From: Streptomyces tirandamycinicus
GTDB taxonomy: Bacteria > Actinomycetota > Actinomycetes > Streptomycetales > Streptomycetaceae
DNA length: 64,000 nucleotides
Direction of reading: 5' to 3'
NCBI RefSeq assembly: GCF_003097515.1
Contig: NZ_CP029188.1
Span: 4,103,001-4,167,000 of the forward strand
In this document: piece by piece, positions 32,944 through 41,378 of the stretch
Position numbering within the stretch: position 1 is the first letter of the stretch
Layout: every line of letters begins with the position of its first letter
Notes under the pieces: generated by a model
What the model saw: the letters and a program-made list of their open reading frames with translations, nothing else
What the model was told of the DNA's origin: nothing
The model's database searches: none
Program-made: the position numbers and the translations under genes

Positions 32944-34223
32944 CTCCCGTGAACCGGTATGTAGTAGATCGACTCCTCGCGGACGTTGGCGCCCGGCTCG
33001 GGGGCGTGGATCATCATGCCCTCGCCTGCGTAGATCCCGACATGGCTGATGTCTTCGTAGAAGAAGACCAGGTCACCGGGGAGCAGCTCGGCCGTGGCCA
33101 CGCTCTGCCCGGACTGCACCTGGTCCCAGGTGGTGCGGGGCAGGTCGACGCCCGCCGCGCGCCAGGCGGCCTGGGTGAGCCCCGAGCCGTCGTACGAGCT
33201 CGGGCCGGTCGCGCCCCGGACGTACGGCTTCCCGATCTGGGCGCGCGCGAAGGACAGCACCCGCTCGGCCTTGGCGGCGTAGGTGCCGCCGGCCGTTCCG
33301 GAACCCGTGCCCCCACCCGCCCCGGCGGCGTCCGCGTTCCTGCCCGCCGCTTCCCGCGCCTGCCCCCCACGCTCCCGGAGCTGCCGCCCGGCCTCGGCCT
33401 CCGTCCCGGCCATCGCCTCGGCCTCCGCCCTGGCCTCCGCCCTGGCCTCCGCCTTCCGGCGGGCCTGCTGCTCCTTCTGGCGCTCGAGGTCGGCGAGCCG
33501 TGCCCGCTCCTCGGCGGTCAGTTGCGACAGCAGCTCCTTCGCCTGGGCGAGCTTCCTCTGGACGGCCTGCTTCCTGGCGCGCAGCGACTCCTGCGGGTCC
33601 GTGGCGTCCGTGGCGTCCGCGTGTGCATCGAGGCCCCCGGTGGCCCGGGAGCGCTGCCCGGCCGACTCGGCCCGCTGGGTCTCGTACGCGGTGACGGCGC
33701 TGCGCTGCTGCCCGGTCAGCCGGTCCCTCTGCTCCGTCGGGCGCCACTGGTCCGTCTGGTCCGTCTGGTCCGCCAGGCCGCCCGTCTGGTGTGTCAGGCC
33801 CGCCAGGTCCGTTTGGTGCGTCTGGTGCGTCTGGTCGGCGTGGGGCCGCGGGCCGTCGGCGAGGAGCAGCGCGGCGGTCCGGGCGGCGTCGCCGGTGGGG
33901 TATCGGGCCGGTGTGTGGCCGCCGAGGGCGCGCCGCGACTCGCCGGATTCCTCCGTGCGCTGGGCGGCCCCGTCGAGGGCCCGGGCCGCCGTGCGGCGCC
34001 GCTGCTCGGTGGGCTCCTTCGCCCTGTTGTACTCCCGGGTCGACGAACCCGCCTGCCGGTAGAGGTCGTCGATCTTCTTCTGGACTTCCTCGACGGTGGG
34101 CTTCGGTCCGGCGGTCGCGTTCTGGGCCGAGAGGAGCGAGACCCCCGCGATGGCGGCCGTCGTGAACCCGACGGCAGGTGTGTTCGTACGTGTGCGGCTG
34201 CGCGGCTTGCGGTGCGACGCCAA
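32928..34223 (-). CDS. NlpC/P60-like secreted protein without the catalytic Cys
   Basis: A 431-residue paralogue of the protein at 30780-31829. The start is probably TTG 34223 (LASHRKPRSR), matching the paralogue's VAAHRKPRQR and placing GGAAGGAG 9 bp upstream; the ATG at 34232 touches that site. A signal peptide and an Ala/Glu/Arg coiled coil precede the domain, with an extra HQTDQTDQ-type repeat near residues 110-150. The domain is otherwise well kept, but the motif reads YDGSGLTQAAW: Gly346 stands in place of the nucleophile Cys, one base change (TGC to GGC). His (SHVGIYAGEG) remains. Hydrolysis is not expected unless this is a sequencing error. A c-di-AMP riboswitch precedes it. Confidence 0.88.
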   Translation of the reverse strand: MASHRKPRSRTRTNTPAVGFTTAAIAGVSLLSAQNATAGPKPTVEEVQKKIDDLYRQAGSSTREYNRAKEPTEQRRRTAARALDGAAQRTEESGESRRALGGHTPARYPTGDAARTAALLLADGPRPHADQTHQTHQTDLAGLTHQTGGLADQTDQTDQWRPTEQRDRLTGQQRSAVTAYETQRAESAGQRSRATGGLDAHADATDATDPQESLRARKQAVQRKLAQAKELLSQLTAEERARLADLERQKEQQARRKAEARAEARAEAEAMAGTEAEAGRQLRERGGQAREAAGRNADAAGAGGGTGSGTAGGTYAAKAERVLSFARAQIGKPYVRGATGPSSYDGSGLTQAAWRAAGVDLPRTTWDQVQSGQSVATAELLPGDLVFFYEDISHVGIYAGEGMMIHAPEPGANVREESIYYIPVHGSVRPA

Positions 34224-34242
34224 GGCCGGCATCTCCTTCCGT

Positions 34243-34406
34243 GCGACGCCTACCGGGTTAGCTGTCGGGTTCGGACGGAACGGAAGGCTGCCCTACGGGC
34301 CGGGTGAAGACCGGCCCGATTCACCCCGGTTGTGCTTCGTGAGTGGGTCCCCGGTTCCGAACTCCCCTGCGAGGGGCACGGATTCGGCGCGGCTGCCCGG
34401 CTGGCG
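34243..34406 (-). promoter_or_regulatory. cyclic di-AMP riboswitch (ydaO-yuaA class)
   Basis: Read on the minus strand, the conserved blocks occur in order: CGCCGAATCC, GGAACCGGGGACCC, GGGGTGAATCGGG, GTAGGGCAGCC, CCGAACCCGACAGCTAACCC and GGTAGGC. These are the hallmark segments of the ydaO aptamer. It ends about 20 bp before the gene's ribosome-binding site. In this class c-di-AMP binding usually turns expression off, and in actinobacteria it controls wall-remodelling genes. Confidence 0.93.
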
Positions 34407-34443
34407 TGGTTCGCCGAAGGGGGTACGGGCTGCCTGGGCGAGC

Positions 34444-34473
34444 ACGCTAGCCAAAGTGTGGTGCTGCTGTGAA
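34444..34473 (-). promoter_or_regulatory. promoter of the riboswitch transcript
   Basis: Minus-strand TTCACA (34468-34473) and TAGCGT (34444-34449) are 18 bp apart and lie about 40 bp before the aptamer. Confidence 0.55.
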
Positions 34474-34594
34474 GGAGAGTGGCCGATATGCCCGATACAT
34501 TTCCGTGACCTTGGCGCTGTGTGTCCGTCTCATGACCGGAGGTGTCCGGTAGTGATTCCCCTGAAGGCGGCGGCGGACTGTCGGTGGGGCCGCC

Positions 34595-34600
34595 TAGACT
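34595..34600 (+). promoter_or_regulatory. -10 box of pcrA
   Basis: TAGACT lies 10 bp before the pcrA start codon, with GGAG between them; the transcript leader would be very short. Confidence 0.45.
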
Positions 34601-34609
34601 CGGAGAGCG

Positions 34610-37081
34610 ATGAGCAGCCTCTTTGACGACAGTTTCCTGGCGGACCTCCGGCGGACCCCGGCCCCCGATGAGCCCCCGCCGCCGGAGGACCACGAGCACC
34701 TTCCCGCGGAGGAGGTCCCGCACGACCTCTTCGAGGGCAGGTTCGACGCGCCTCCGCCCGGTGACGCCTACTACCGGGACGGCGCCCCGCGCCCCGTCAT
34801 CGACCCGGCCGCCCTGCTGAGCGGGCTCAACGAGCAGCAGCGTGCCGCCGTCGTCCACACGGGGTCGCCGCTGCTCATCGTCGCCGGCGCCGGCTCCGGC
34901 AAGACCCGGGTGCTGACCCACCGGATCGCCCACCTGCTGGCGACCCGCGAGGTCCACCCCGGCCAGATACTGGCGATCACGTTCACCAACAAGGCCGCGG
35001 GCGAGATGAAGGAGCGCGTCGAGCAGCTCGTCGGCCCGCGCGCCCGCGCCATGTGGGTCTCCACGTTCCACAGCGCCTGTGTCCGCATACTGCGCCGGGA
35101 GAGCAAGAAGCTCGGCTTCACGTCGTCCTTCTCGATCTACGACGCCGCCGACTCCAAGCGGCTGATGGCACTGGTCTGCCGTGACCTGGACCTCGACCCG
35201 AAGCGCTACCCGCCGAAGGCGTTCAGCGCCAAGATCTCGAACCTGAAGAACGAGCTGATCGACGAGGAGGCCTTCGCCGCCGAGGCGGGGGGCGCCCAGG
35301 CCGAGGGCTCCGGGGGAGGTTTCGAGAAGACCCTGGCCGAGGCGTACCGCATGTACCAGGCCCGGCTGCGCGAGGCCAACGCGCTGGACTTCGACGACAT
35401 CATCATGACCACGGTCCATCTGCTGCAGGCGTTCCCGGACGTCGCCGAGCACTACCGGCGCCGGTTCCGCCACGTCCTGGTCGACGAGTACCAGGACACC
35501 AACCACGCCCAGTACACGCTCGTGCGCGAGCTGGTCGGCACGGGGTACGACGACCTCGACCCCGCCGAGCTGTGCGTGGTGGGCGACGCCGACCAGTCGA
35601 TCTACGCCTTCCGCGGCGCCACCATCCGCAACATCCTCCAGTTCGAGGAGGACTACCCGGATGCGACCACGATCCTGCTCGAGCAGAACTACCGCTCGTC
35701 CCAGACGATCCTCTCCGCGGCCAACGCCGTGATCGAGCGCAACGAGAGCCGCCGTCCCAAGAACCTGTGGACGAACGCCGGCGCCGGAGCGCGGATCACC
35801 GGCTATGTCGCGGACACCGAGCACGACGAGGCCCAGTTCGTCGCCGACGAGATCGACCGGCTGACGGACGCGGGCGAGGCCAAGGCCGGCGATGTGGCGG
35901 TCTTCTACCGGACCAACGCGCAGTCCCGTGTCTTCGAGGAGATCTTCATCCGCGTCGGCCTGCCCTACAAGGTCGTCGGCGGTGTGCGCTTCTACGAGCG
36001 CAAGGAGGTCCGGGACGTCCTGGCGTACCTGCGGGTCCTCGCCAACCCCGAGGACAACGTCCCGCTGCGGCGCATCCTGAACGTGCCGAAGCGCGGCATC
36101 GGCGAGCGCGCCGAGGCGATGATCGACGCCCTCGCCCTGCGCGAGAGGATCACCTTCCCGCAGGCACTGCGCCGCGTCGACGAGGCGTACGGGATGGCCG
36201 CCCGCTCCGCCAACGCCGTGAAGCGCTTCAACACGCTCATGGAGGAGCTGCGCACGGTCGTCGACTCGGGCGCCGGTCCCGCGGTGGTGCTGGAAGCCGT
36301 GCTGGAGCGGACCGGCTATCTCGCCGAACTGCAGGCGTCCACCGACCCCCAGGACGAGACCCGTATCGAGAACCTCCAGGAACTCGCGGCGGTGGCCCTG
36401 GAGTTCGAGCAGGAGCGCGGTGCCGAGGAGGGTTCGGGCACGCTGGCCGAGTTCCTGGAGCAGGTCGCCCTCGTCGCCGACTCCGACCAGATCCCCGACG
36501 AGGACGAGGAGGGCAGCGGCGTCATCACGCTGATGACGCTGCACACCGCGAAGGGCCTGGAGTTCCCCGTCGTGTTCCTCACCGGCATGGAGGACGGCGT
36601 CTTCCCGCACATGCGGGCGCTCGGCCAGACCAAGGAACTGGAGGAGGAGCGCCGCCTGGCGTACGTGGGGATCACCCGCGCCCGCGAGCGCCTCTACCTG
36701 ACGCGTTCCTCGATGCGCAGCGCCTGGGGCCAGCCCGCCTACAACCCGCCCTCGCGCTTCCTGGAGGAGATTCCGGACGCGCACCTGGAGTGGAAGCGGA
36801 CGGGGCGGATGGCGGCGCCCGCCGGTCCGGCGTCCGGCGTCGCCTCGGCGCTGTCGTCGTCCCGGTCCCGCTCCGGCCCCTCGGGCTTCGCGACCCGGCG
36901 GACGACGGACAAGCCGGTGATCGCCCTGGCCGTCGGGGACCGGGTCACCCACGACCAGTTCGGGCTGGGGACGGTGATGGCGGTGACGGGCTCGGGTGGC
37001 GACGCCCAGGCGACGATCGACTTCGGCGACGCCAAGCCGAAGCGGCTGCTGCTGCGGTACGCGCCGGTGGAGAAGCTCTGA
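34610..37081 (+). CDS. pcrA: ATP-dependent DNA helicase PcrA/UvrD
   Basis: An 823-residue superfamily 1A 3'-5' helicase for repair and for clearing proteins and RNA polymerase from DNA. Motif I is AGAGSGKTRVLTHRIAHLL near residue 90; motif Ia ITFTNKAAGEM; motif II DEYQDTNHAQY; motif III GDADQSIYAFRGA; motif IV EQNYRSSQTI; motif V VMTLHTAKGLEFP-type; motif VI AYVGITRARE. The last 60 residues (GDRVTHDQFGLGTVMAV) form the Tudor-like C-terminal domain that contacts RNA polymerase in PcrA. About 60 acidic/Pro-rich residues precede motif Q. It is divergent from the riboswitch transcript. Confidence 0.96.
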   Translation: MSSLFDDSFLADLRRTPAPDEPPPPEDHEHLPAEEVPHDLFEGRFDAPPPGDAYYRDGAPRPVIDPAALLSGLNEQQRAAVVHTGSPLLIVAGAGSGKTRVLTHRIAHLLATREVHPGQILAITFTNKAAGEMKERVEQLVGPRARAMWVSTFHSACVRILRRESKKLGFTSSFSIYDAADSKRLMALVCRDLDLDPKRYPPKAFSAKISNLKNELIDEEAFAAEAGGAQAEGSGGGFEKTLAEAYRMYQARLREANALDFDDIIMTTVHLLQAFPDVAEHYRRRFRHVLVDEYQDTNHAQYTLVRELVGTGYDDLDPAELCVVGDADQSIYAFRGATIRNILQFEEDYPDATTILLEQNYRSSQTILSAANAVIERNESRRPKNLWTNAGAGARITGYVADTEHDEAQFVADEIDRLTDAGEAKAGDVAVFYRTNAQSRVFEEIFIRVGLPYKVVGGVRFYERKEVRDVLAYLRVLANPEDNVPLRRILNVPKRGIGERAEAMIDALALRERITFPQALRRVDEAYGMAARSANAVKRFNTLMEELRTVVDSGAGPAVVLEAVLERTGYLAELQASTDPQDETRIENLQELAAVALEFEQERGAEEGSGTLAEFLEQVALVADSDQIPDEDEEGSGVITLMTLHTAKGLEFPVVFLTGMEDGVFPHMRALGQTKELEEERRLAYVGITRARERLYLTRSSMRSAWGQPAYNPPSRFLEEIPDAHLEWKRTGRMAAPAGPASGVASALSSSRSRSGPSGFATRRTTDKPVIALAVGDRVTHDQFGLGTVMAVTGSGGDAQATIDFGDAKPKRLLLRYAPVEKL

Positions 37082-37202
37082 CGGCGTGGAGACCGGGGGC
37101 CGGGCCCCTTCGCGGGGCCCGGGTGCGTGCATGAGGTAGGTGCCGGGCGGTCCGGTCAGGCTGAGGTGCGTGCCGGGAGGCGCGTGTGTGAGGTACGGCC
37201 GA

Positions 37203-37292
37203 GCGGGCAGACGGAAACGCGGGCGTGAGGTACGGCCGGGCGGAGGCGGAAGCCCCTGTGTGACGCACGGCCGCGCGGGCAGACGGAAACGC
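37203..37292. repeat. 72-bp direct duplication after pcrA
   Basis: GCGGGCAGACGGAAACGC occurs at 37203 and 37275, with related GTGAGGTACGGCCG blocks around it. It fills the gap between convergent pcrA and the M23 peptidase gene; no gene is seen. Confidence 0.75.
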
Positions 37293-37357
37293 GTGCGTGA
37301 GGCAAGTGCCGGGCGGTCCCGGCAGGGGGAGGTGCGTGGTTGCCGTTGCCGGTGCGA

Positions 37358-38992
37358 TCAGGTCGGGCTGAGGCCGTGACTGCGCAGCCACGCCAGCGGG
37401 TCGATCGCCGAGCCGCCGCCGGGCCGTACCTCGAAGTGCAGATGCGGGCCGGTGGAGTTGCCCGAGTTGCCGGAATAGGCGATCACCTCACCGGCCTTGA
37501 CCTTGCCGGAACGGATCTTGGTGCTGCTCAGATGGCAGTACCAGGTCTCCGTGCCGTCGGCGGCGGTGACGATGGCCATGTTGCCGTAGGCGCTGTTCCA
37601 CTGCGTCCGCACGGTGCCGTCGGTCGCGGCCATCACCGGTGTCCCGTACGACACCGGGAAGTCGATTCCGGTGTGCATGGACATCCAGTTGACCCCGGCC
37701 TGACCGTAGTAGGCGCTGAGGCCGTGCTGGGCGACGGGAAGGGCGAACTTCGGCCGCAGCCGCTCGCGCAGGGCGGCTTCCTCCTCGCGCTTCTTGCGCT
37801 CCGCCTCCTGGCGCGCCTTGAGGTCGATGCGCTCCTGGGTGCGGCTCGCGCGGTCGCCGAAGTCGCGGGCGTCGGCGCTGAGCGCGGCGAGCTGGGTGTC
37901 GAGTGCGTTGTTCGCGACGACGGGCTTCACGGACGACTGATCGGCGGCCGTGACGGCGGTGTTGCCGTCCTGCGGCTGATCGCCGTCGGTGAGCCCGCCG
38001 ACCGAGGCGGCCGCGACACCGGCGACTCCCATCACGCAGACGGACGGCACGGCGACGGTGAGGAGCGCGGAGCGCTTGGCAGGGGTGCGGCGGCGGCCGC
38101 GGGCGCCGCCCGCCCTGCGCACGGGTCGGGCCGGGTCGGCGGCGAGGGTGACGGCGGGGGCCGTGACGGTGGCGGCGCCGGCGATCAGCTCCGCCTCGGA
38201 GCCGTGTCCGGAGGGCTGCTCCTCGTCGTACGCGTCCACCGGCGGCCGTTCCGGCTCGTACTCGGTGTACTCCGCGTACTCTCCGGCGGTCCCGGTCCCG
38301 GTCCCGGTCCCGGTATCGGTCGCGACTCCGGTATCGGCCCAGGTCCCTGCCTCGAGGCCGGCTTCGGTCTCCCAGCCGGTCCCGGTGCCGGGCTGCGTCT
38401 CCGGGGAGGCGCCGAACTCGGTCGCGGGGGAGAACTGTTCGGGGATGAAGGCCCCGGTGTGGTCGTGCGGCTCCTCGGGTACCGCGTACCCGGCGTGCTC
38501 GGATCCCGGAGTCTGCCCGGTGTGGTCGTCGTAAGCAGGCTGGACGGCGGTGGCGTCGGCGCCCGCCGAGTTCCACGCGGTGGCGTCGTAGGCGCCGGTC
38601 TCGTACGAGGTCGCCGTGGCGTGGCCGGTCGTGGTCCACTGGCCGCCGGTGTCGTAGGCCTGCGCCGTGGACTCGAACTGCCCCGCCGTGAACTGCCCCG
38701 CCTCGTTCCAGGCGTTGGCGTCCCACTGGCCGGTGGCGTCGTACTGCGCGGCGTCGTACTGCCCGCCGTCGAAATGCGTTGCGCCGTACTGCTGCCCGTA
38801 CGCATGCTGGGGGTTGCCGTAGGCGTCGTAGCCCGTCGGGGAGCCGGTGGACCACTGCTCCGCGCCGTACTGGCCGCCATAGGGGAGATGGCCGTCCTGG
38901 TGACCGCCGGGCATCGTGCCGAAGAGCGGGTCGGTGTCGAAGCTGCCGGTGGCGTACGCGTCGTACCCGGCGTGGGGGTGCTGGTCGTTCAC
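37358..38992 (-). CDS. M23-family peptidoglycan endopeptidase with repeat-rich N-terminus
   Basis: A 544-residue protein. GTG 38992 follows GAGAGAGAAG; upstream in-frame codons read into the promoter. Residues 1 to about 300 are unusual: Gln/Tyr/Trp/Gly-rich repeats (GGQYGAEQW, QYDAAQYDATGQWDANAW) turning to Thr/Gly/Glu-rich. A basic stretch and one membrane helix (LLTVAVPSVCVMGVAGVAA) follow, then a coiled coil and the C-terminal M23 domain. The metal ligands are present: HTGIDFP and the closing HLH in GNSTGPHLHFEV. It likely faces outside, anchored by the helix, and cuts wall cross-bridges. Confidence 0.9.
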   Translation of the reverse strand: MNDQHPHAGYDAYATGSFDTDPLFGTMPGGHQDGHLPYGGQYGAEQWSTGSPTGYDAYGNPQHAYGQQYGATHFDGGQYDAAQYDATGQWDANAWNEAGQFTAGQFESTAQAYDTGGQWTTTGHATATSYETGAYDATAWNSAGADATAVQPAYDDHTGQTPGSEHAGYAVPEEPHDHTGAFIPEQFSPATEFGASPETQPGTGTGWETEAGLEAGTWADTGVATDTGTGTGTGTAGEYAEYTEYEPERPPVDAYDEEQPSGHGSEAELIAGAATVTAPAVTLAADPARPVRRAGGARGRRRTPAKRSALLTVAVPSVCVMGVAGVAAASVGGLTDGDQPQDGNTAVTAADQSSVKPVVANNALDTQLAALSADARDFGDRASRTQERIDLKARQEAERKKREEEAALRERLRPKFALPVAQHGLSAYYGQAGVNWMSMHTGIDFPVSYGTPVMAATDGTVRTQWNSAYGNMAIVTAADGTETWYCHLSSTKIRSGKVKAGEVIAYSGNSGNSTGPHLHFEVRPGGGSAIDPLAWLRSHGLSPT

Positions 38993-39072
38993 CAACTTCT
39001 CTCTCGCCTCGACAGCAGGACCACATCCGGGGGCGCCCTGCGCGGGGTCCCCGGAGGCAACGCAGTGGCGCG

Positions 39073-39102
39073 ACTGTACCCGGCGGTATGCGACGCCGAC
39101 AA
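39073..39102 (-). promoter_or_regulatory. promoter of the M23 peptidase gene
   Basis: Minus-strand TTGTCG (39097-39102) and TACAGT (39073-39078) are 18 bp apart, about 80 bp before the start. Confidence 0.6.
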
Positions 39103-39200
39103 TCTTCGGAAGGTTTTGAGGCAACGGGAAACGGGCATTCGGCGGTGTTTCGGCGGACTGCGGACGGAGCTTTGGCCTTACGTTCGACTGCTGTTCGACT

Positions 39201-40130
39201 TCATGCCGCCGATACGGCACCGGGTGACTCGGCCTCCGCGCCGGACATCTCGAGTGCCTCGCGGATGCCTGCCGCGACCGCCGGATGGACCGGAAGGGCC
39301 AGATGCCCGATGCCGCTCACGCGGACGTTCCGCACCATCAGATCGGGATGCTCCAGCCGCGCGGTCTCCAGCGGCACCATGATCTGGTCCAGATCGCTCC
39401 AGAAGCTGACGAACCGGGTGCGGCAGCCCGGTGCGGGCAGTCCCAGCTCCTCGATCACGGCGGAGCCCGGACGCATCTGGCGCACGATGGGGTGTGCGCT
39501 GGCGAGCGGGGCGACTCTGGTGCCCGTGTGGGGTGTGCCGAGCGTGACGAGCGTCCGCACGCGCCCGTCACCCCCGAGTCGCTGGACGTAGTACCGCGCG
39601 ATCAGTCCGCCGAGGCTGTGTCCGACGATGTCGACGCGCGGCCGGCCGGTGCGGGCGCATATCTCCTCGACATGACGGCCCAGCAACTCTGCCGCGGCCC
39701 GGATGTCGCAGGTCAGCGGTGAGTAGTTGAGGGACTCCACAGGGCGGCCGTCCTGGCGGGCCAGGGACCGGCGCAACAGGACGAACACGGACCGGTTGTC
39801 CACGAAGCCGTGGAGCAGCACGGCCGGCGGATGCCGCGGTGACCGCGCCGGGAGGTAAGGCGGTGCCGCGGAGCCGTGCGTCTCCGCAAGGTCGGGCGTG
39901 TCCGGGAGGCCGTGGGCGGCGCCGGGGGAGTCAGGGGAGTCGGAGGAGCCGGAGGAGTCGGAGGAGCCGGGGGGTGCGGCACCGGCGGGGGTGGGCCGGG
40001 AGGCCCGACGCTCCGGAATCAGGCCCGACGGGTAAACGATCATGTGGGCGGCGAGAATGGCCAGTTCCAGCATCGTGGCGCGCAGCAGGGCGACCGGCAA
40101 TCTCATCCGCAGTGGCGGCAGCAACCCCAT
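39201..40130 (-). CDS. alpha/beta-hydrolase, triacylglycerol-lipase-like, membrane-anchored or secreted
   Basis: A 309-residue protein. ATG 40130 has GGGAGG. A hydrophobic N-terminal stretch (LRATMLELAILAAHMIVYPSG) is a signal anchor or signal peptide, followed by a Ser/Asp/Pro linker. The hydrolase domain begins with the oxyanion segment PPAVLLHGFVDNRSVF; the nucleophile Ser is in VDIVGHSLGGLIARYY; a late Asp (WSDLDQIMVP) and His (GIGHLALP) complete a plausible triad. This is the pattern of Streptomyces lipases/esterases. The substrate cannot be named. Confidence 0.88.
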   Translation of the reverse strand: MGLLPPLRMRLPVALLRATMLELAILAAHMIVYPSGLIPERRASRPTPAGAAPPGSSDSSGSSDSPDSPGAAHGLPDTPDLAETHGSAAPPYLPARSPRHPPAVLLHGFVDNRSVFVLLRRSLARQDGRPVESLNYSPLTCDIRAAAELLGRHVEEICARTGRPRVDIVGHSLGGLIARYYVQRLGGDGRVRTLVTLGTPHTGTRVAPLASAHPIVRQMRPGSAVIEELGLPAPGCRTRFVSFWSDLDQIMVPLETARLEHPDLMVRNVRVSGIGHLALPVHPAVAAGIREALEMSGAEAESPGAVSAA

Positions 40131-40538
40131 GGCCGACCTCCCGACTGGCGCACGGGGGCGCGGCTCCGGCCCCCGTTGCCCTCATGGGGCTGCCCACGGT
40201 CACGACCGACGGGCCGCGCGGCGTGCGGCACGGTGATCACGGCGACCGCACAGCGGCTCCCTCGCGGCGTCCCGACCGCTGCCCGGGGCACTTCGGCGGG
40301 TACGGCGCGTAGCGAATATGTCCCACATGTGATTTCCCCCTCGCTCTCCACCGCGAAACGGCGGCTTGCGGGATGCTGTAGATCTGTGGATAACGTTCGT
40401 TCACCTCCCGGGTCCGTGTCGGCCCGGGACGCGGCACGGGATCCGTGCCACGGCGGCGCACCGCGCGTCGATCGGCACGCCTGGGCGCCAATGAGGGCAC
40501 AGTGCCAATGGCGGCACCGTCGGTATGTGGAGGCAGTG
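40131..40538. other. 408-bp divergent intergenic region with a DnaA-box-like site
   Basis: No gene is seen. TGTGGATAA at 40385-40393 is the reverse of TTATCCACA, a perfect E. coli-type DnaA box. A locally AT-rich segment with the palindrome CACATGTG lies near 40325-40332 and probably holds the lipase promoter on the minus strand. Confidence 0.4.
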
Positions 40539-40946
40539 ATGGGTGTGACCGGTCCGATCCGCGTGGTGGTGGCCAAGCCGGGTCTCGACGGCCACGATCG
40601 CGGCGCGAAGGTGATCGCACGAGCCCTGCGGGACGCCGGTATGGAGGTCATCTACACCGGACTGCACCAGACCCCCGAGCAGATCGTCGACACCGCGATC
40701 CAGGAGGACGCCGACGCGATCGGCCTGTCCATCCTCTCCGGCGCGCACAACACCCTCTTCGCGAAGGTGATCGAGCTGCTGAAGGAGCGCGACGCGGAGG
40801 ACATCAAGGTCTTCGGCGGCGGGATCATCCCCGAGGCGGACATTCCGCCGCTGAAGGAGCAGGGCGTCGCGGAGATCTTCACCCCGGGTGCGACGACGGC
40901 GTCGATCGTCGACTGGGTCAACGCGAACGTCCGCCAGCCGGCGTAG
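40539..40946 (+). CDS. icmB: B12-binding small subunit of acyl-CoA mutase (isobutyryl-CoA mutase type)
   Basis: A 135-residue stand-alone cobalamin-binding domain. It has the B12 base-off motif KPGLDGHDRGAKVIA (DxHxxG), SILSGAHNTL and FGGGIIPEADI. A separate small subunit of this size is typical of isobutyryl-CoA mutase IcmB in Streptomyces, which interconverts isobutyryl-CoA and n-butyryl-CoA with the large subunit IcmA encoded elsewhere. ATG 40539 has GGAGG. No large subunit or chaperone gene is in the window. A similar domain serving another mutase cannot be excluded. Confidence 0.88.
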   Translation: MGVTGPIRVVVAKPGLDGHDRGAKVIARALRDAGMEVIYTGLHQTPEQIVDTAIQEDADAIGLSILSGAHNTLFAKVIELLKERDAEDIKVFGGGIIPEADIPPLKEQGVAEIFTPGATTASIVDWVNANVRQPA

Positions 40947-40958
40947 GGTCCGGCCGGT

Positions 40959-41098
40959 GCATGGCGGCCGGTGCATGGCGGCCGGTGCATGGCGGCCGGT
41001 GCATGGCGGCCGGTGCATGGCGGCCGGTGCATGGCGGCCGGTGCATGGCGGCCGGTGCATGGCGGCCGGTGCATGGCGGCCGGTGCAGGGCGGTCGGC
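40959..41098. repeat. 14-bp minisatellite, nine perfect copies
   Basis: GCATGGCGGCCGGT is repeated exactly nine times from 40959 to 41084, with a diverged tenth unit. It begins 13 bp after the icmB stop. Each unit contains CGGCCG. The 280 bp beyond it to the DUF5691 gene hold no gene. Confidence 0.97.
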
Positions 41099-41378
41099 GC
41101 AGGTCCGGGCAGGGTTCGGCGCCGGTGCTGCGGTCGCCCGGTGCCACGGTCGCCCGGCGGGTACGCGGTGGACGCTTGGCGCCTCGGTGCGGGCGGGTCC
41201 GATCATGCGGCACGGGAACACCCCGGCCGGGAGGGCGGCGCCGGGTGTCGTGCGGAGCGCCCGCTCCCCCTGGCGCACGGGCGCCCGCTCCACTCGGGGC
41301 GGGAACGCCCGCGTCCCGGCCGGGCAGGCCGAGGGCCGTGGCCCCCGGCGTCCGGCGCCGCGTGCGGCGCGCCCGCGG

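Noticed and set aside
40385..40393. Replication origin
   Set aside because: Only one DnaA box, no dnaA, dnaN or gyrB nearby, and no box cluster.
40959..41098. CRISPR array
   Set aside because: Units are 14 bp with no spacers and there are no cas genes.
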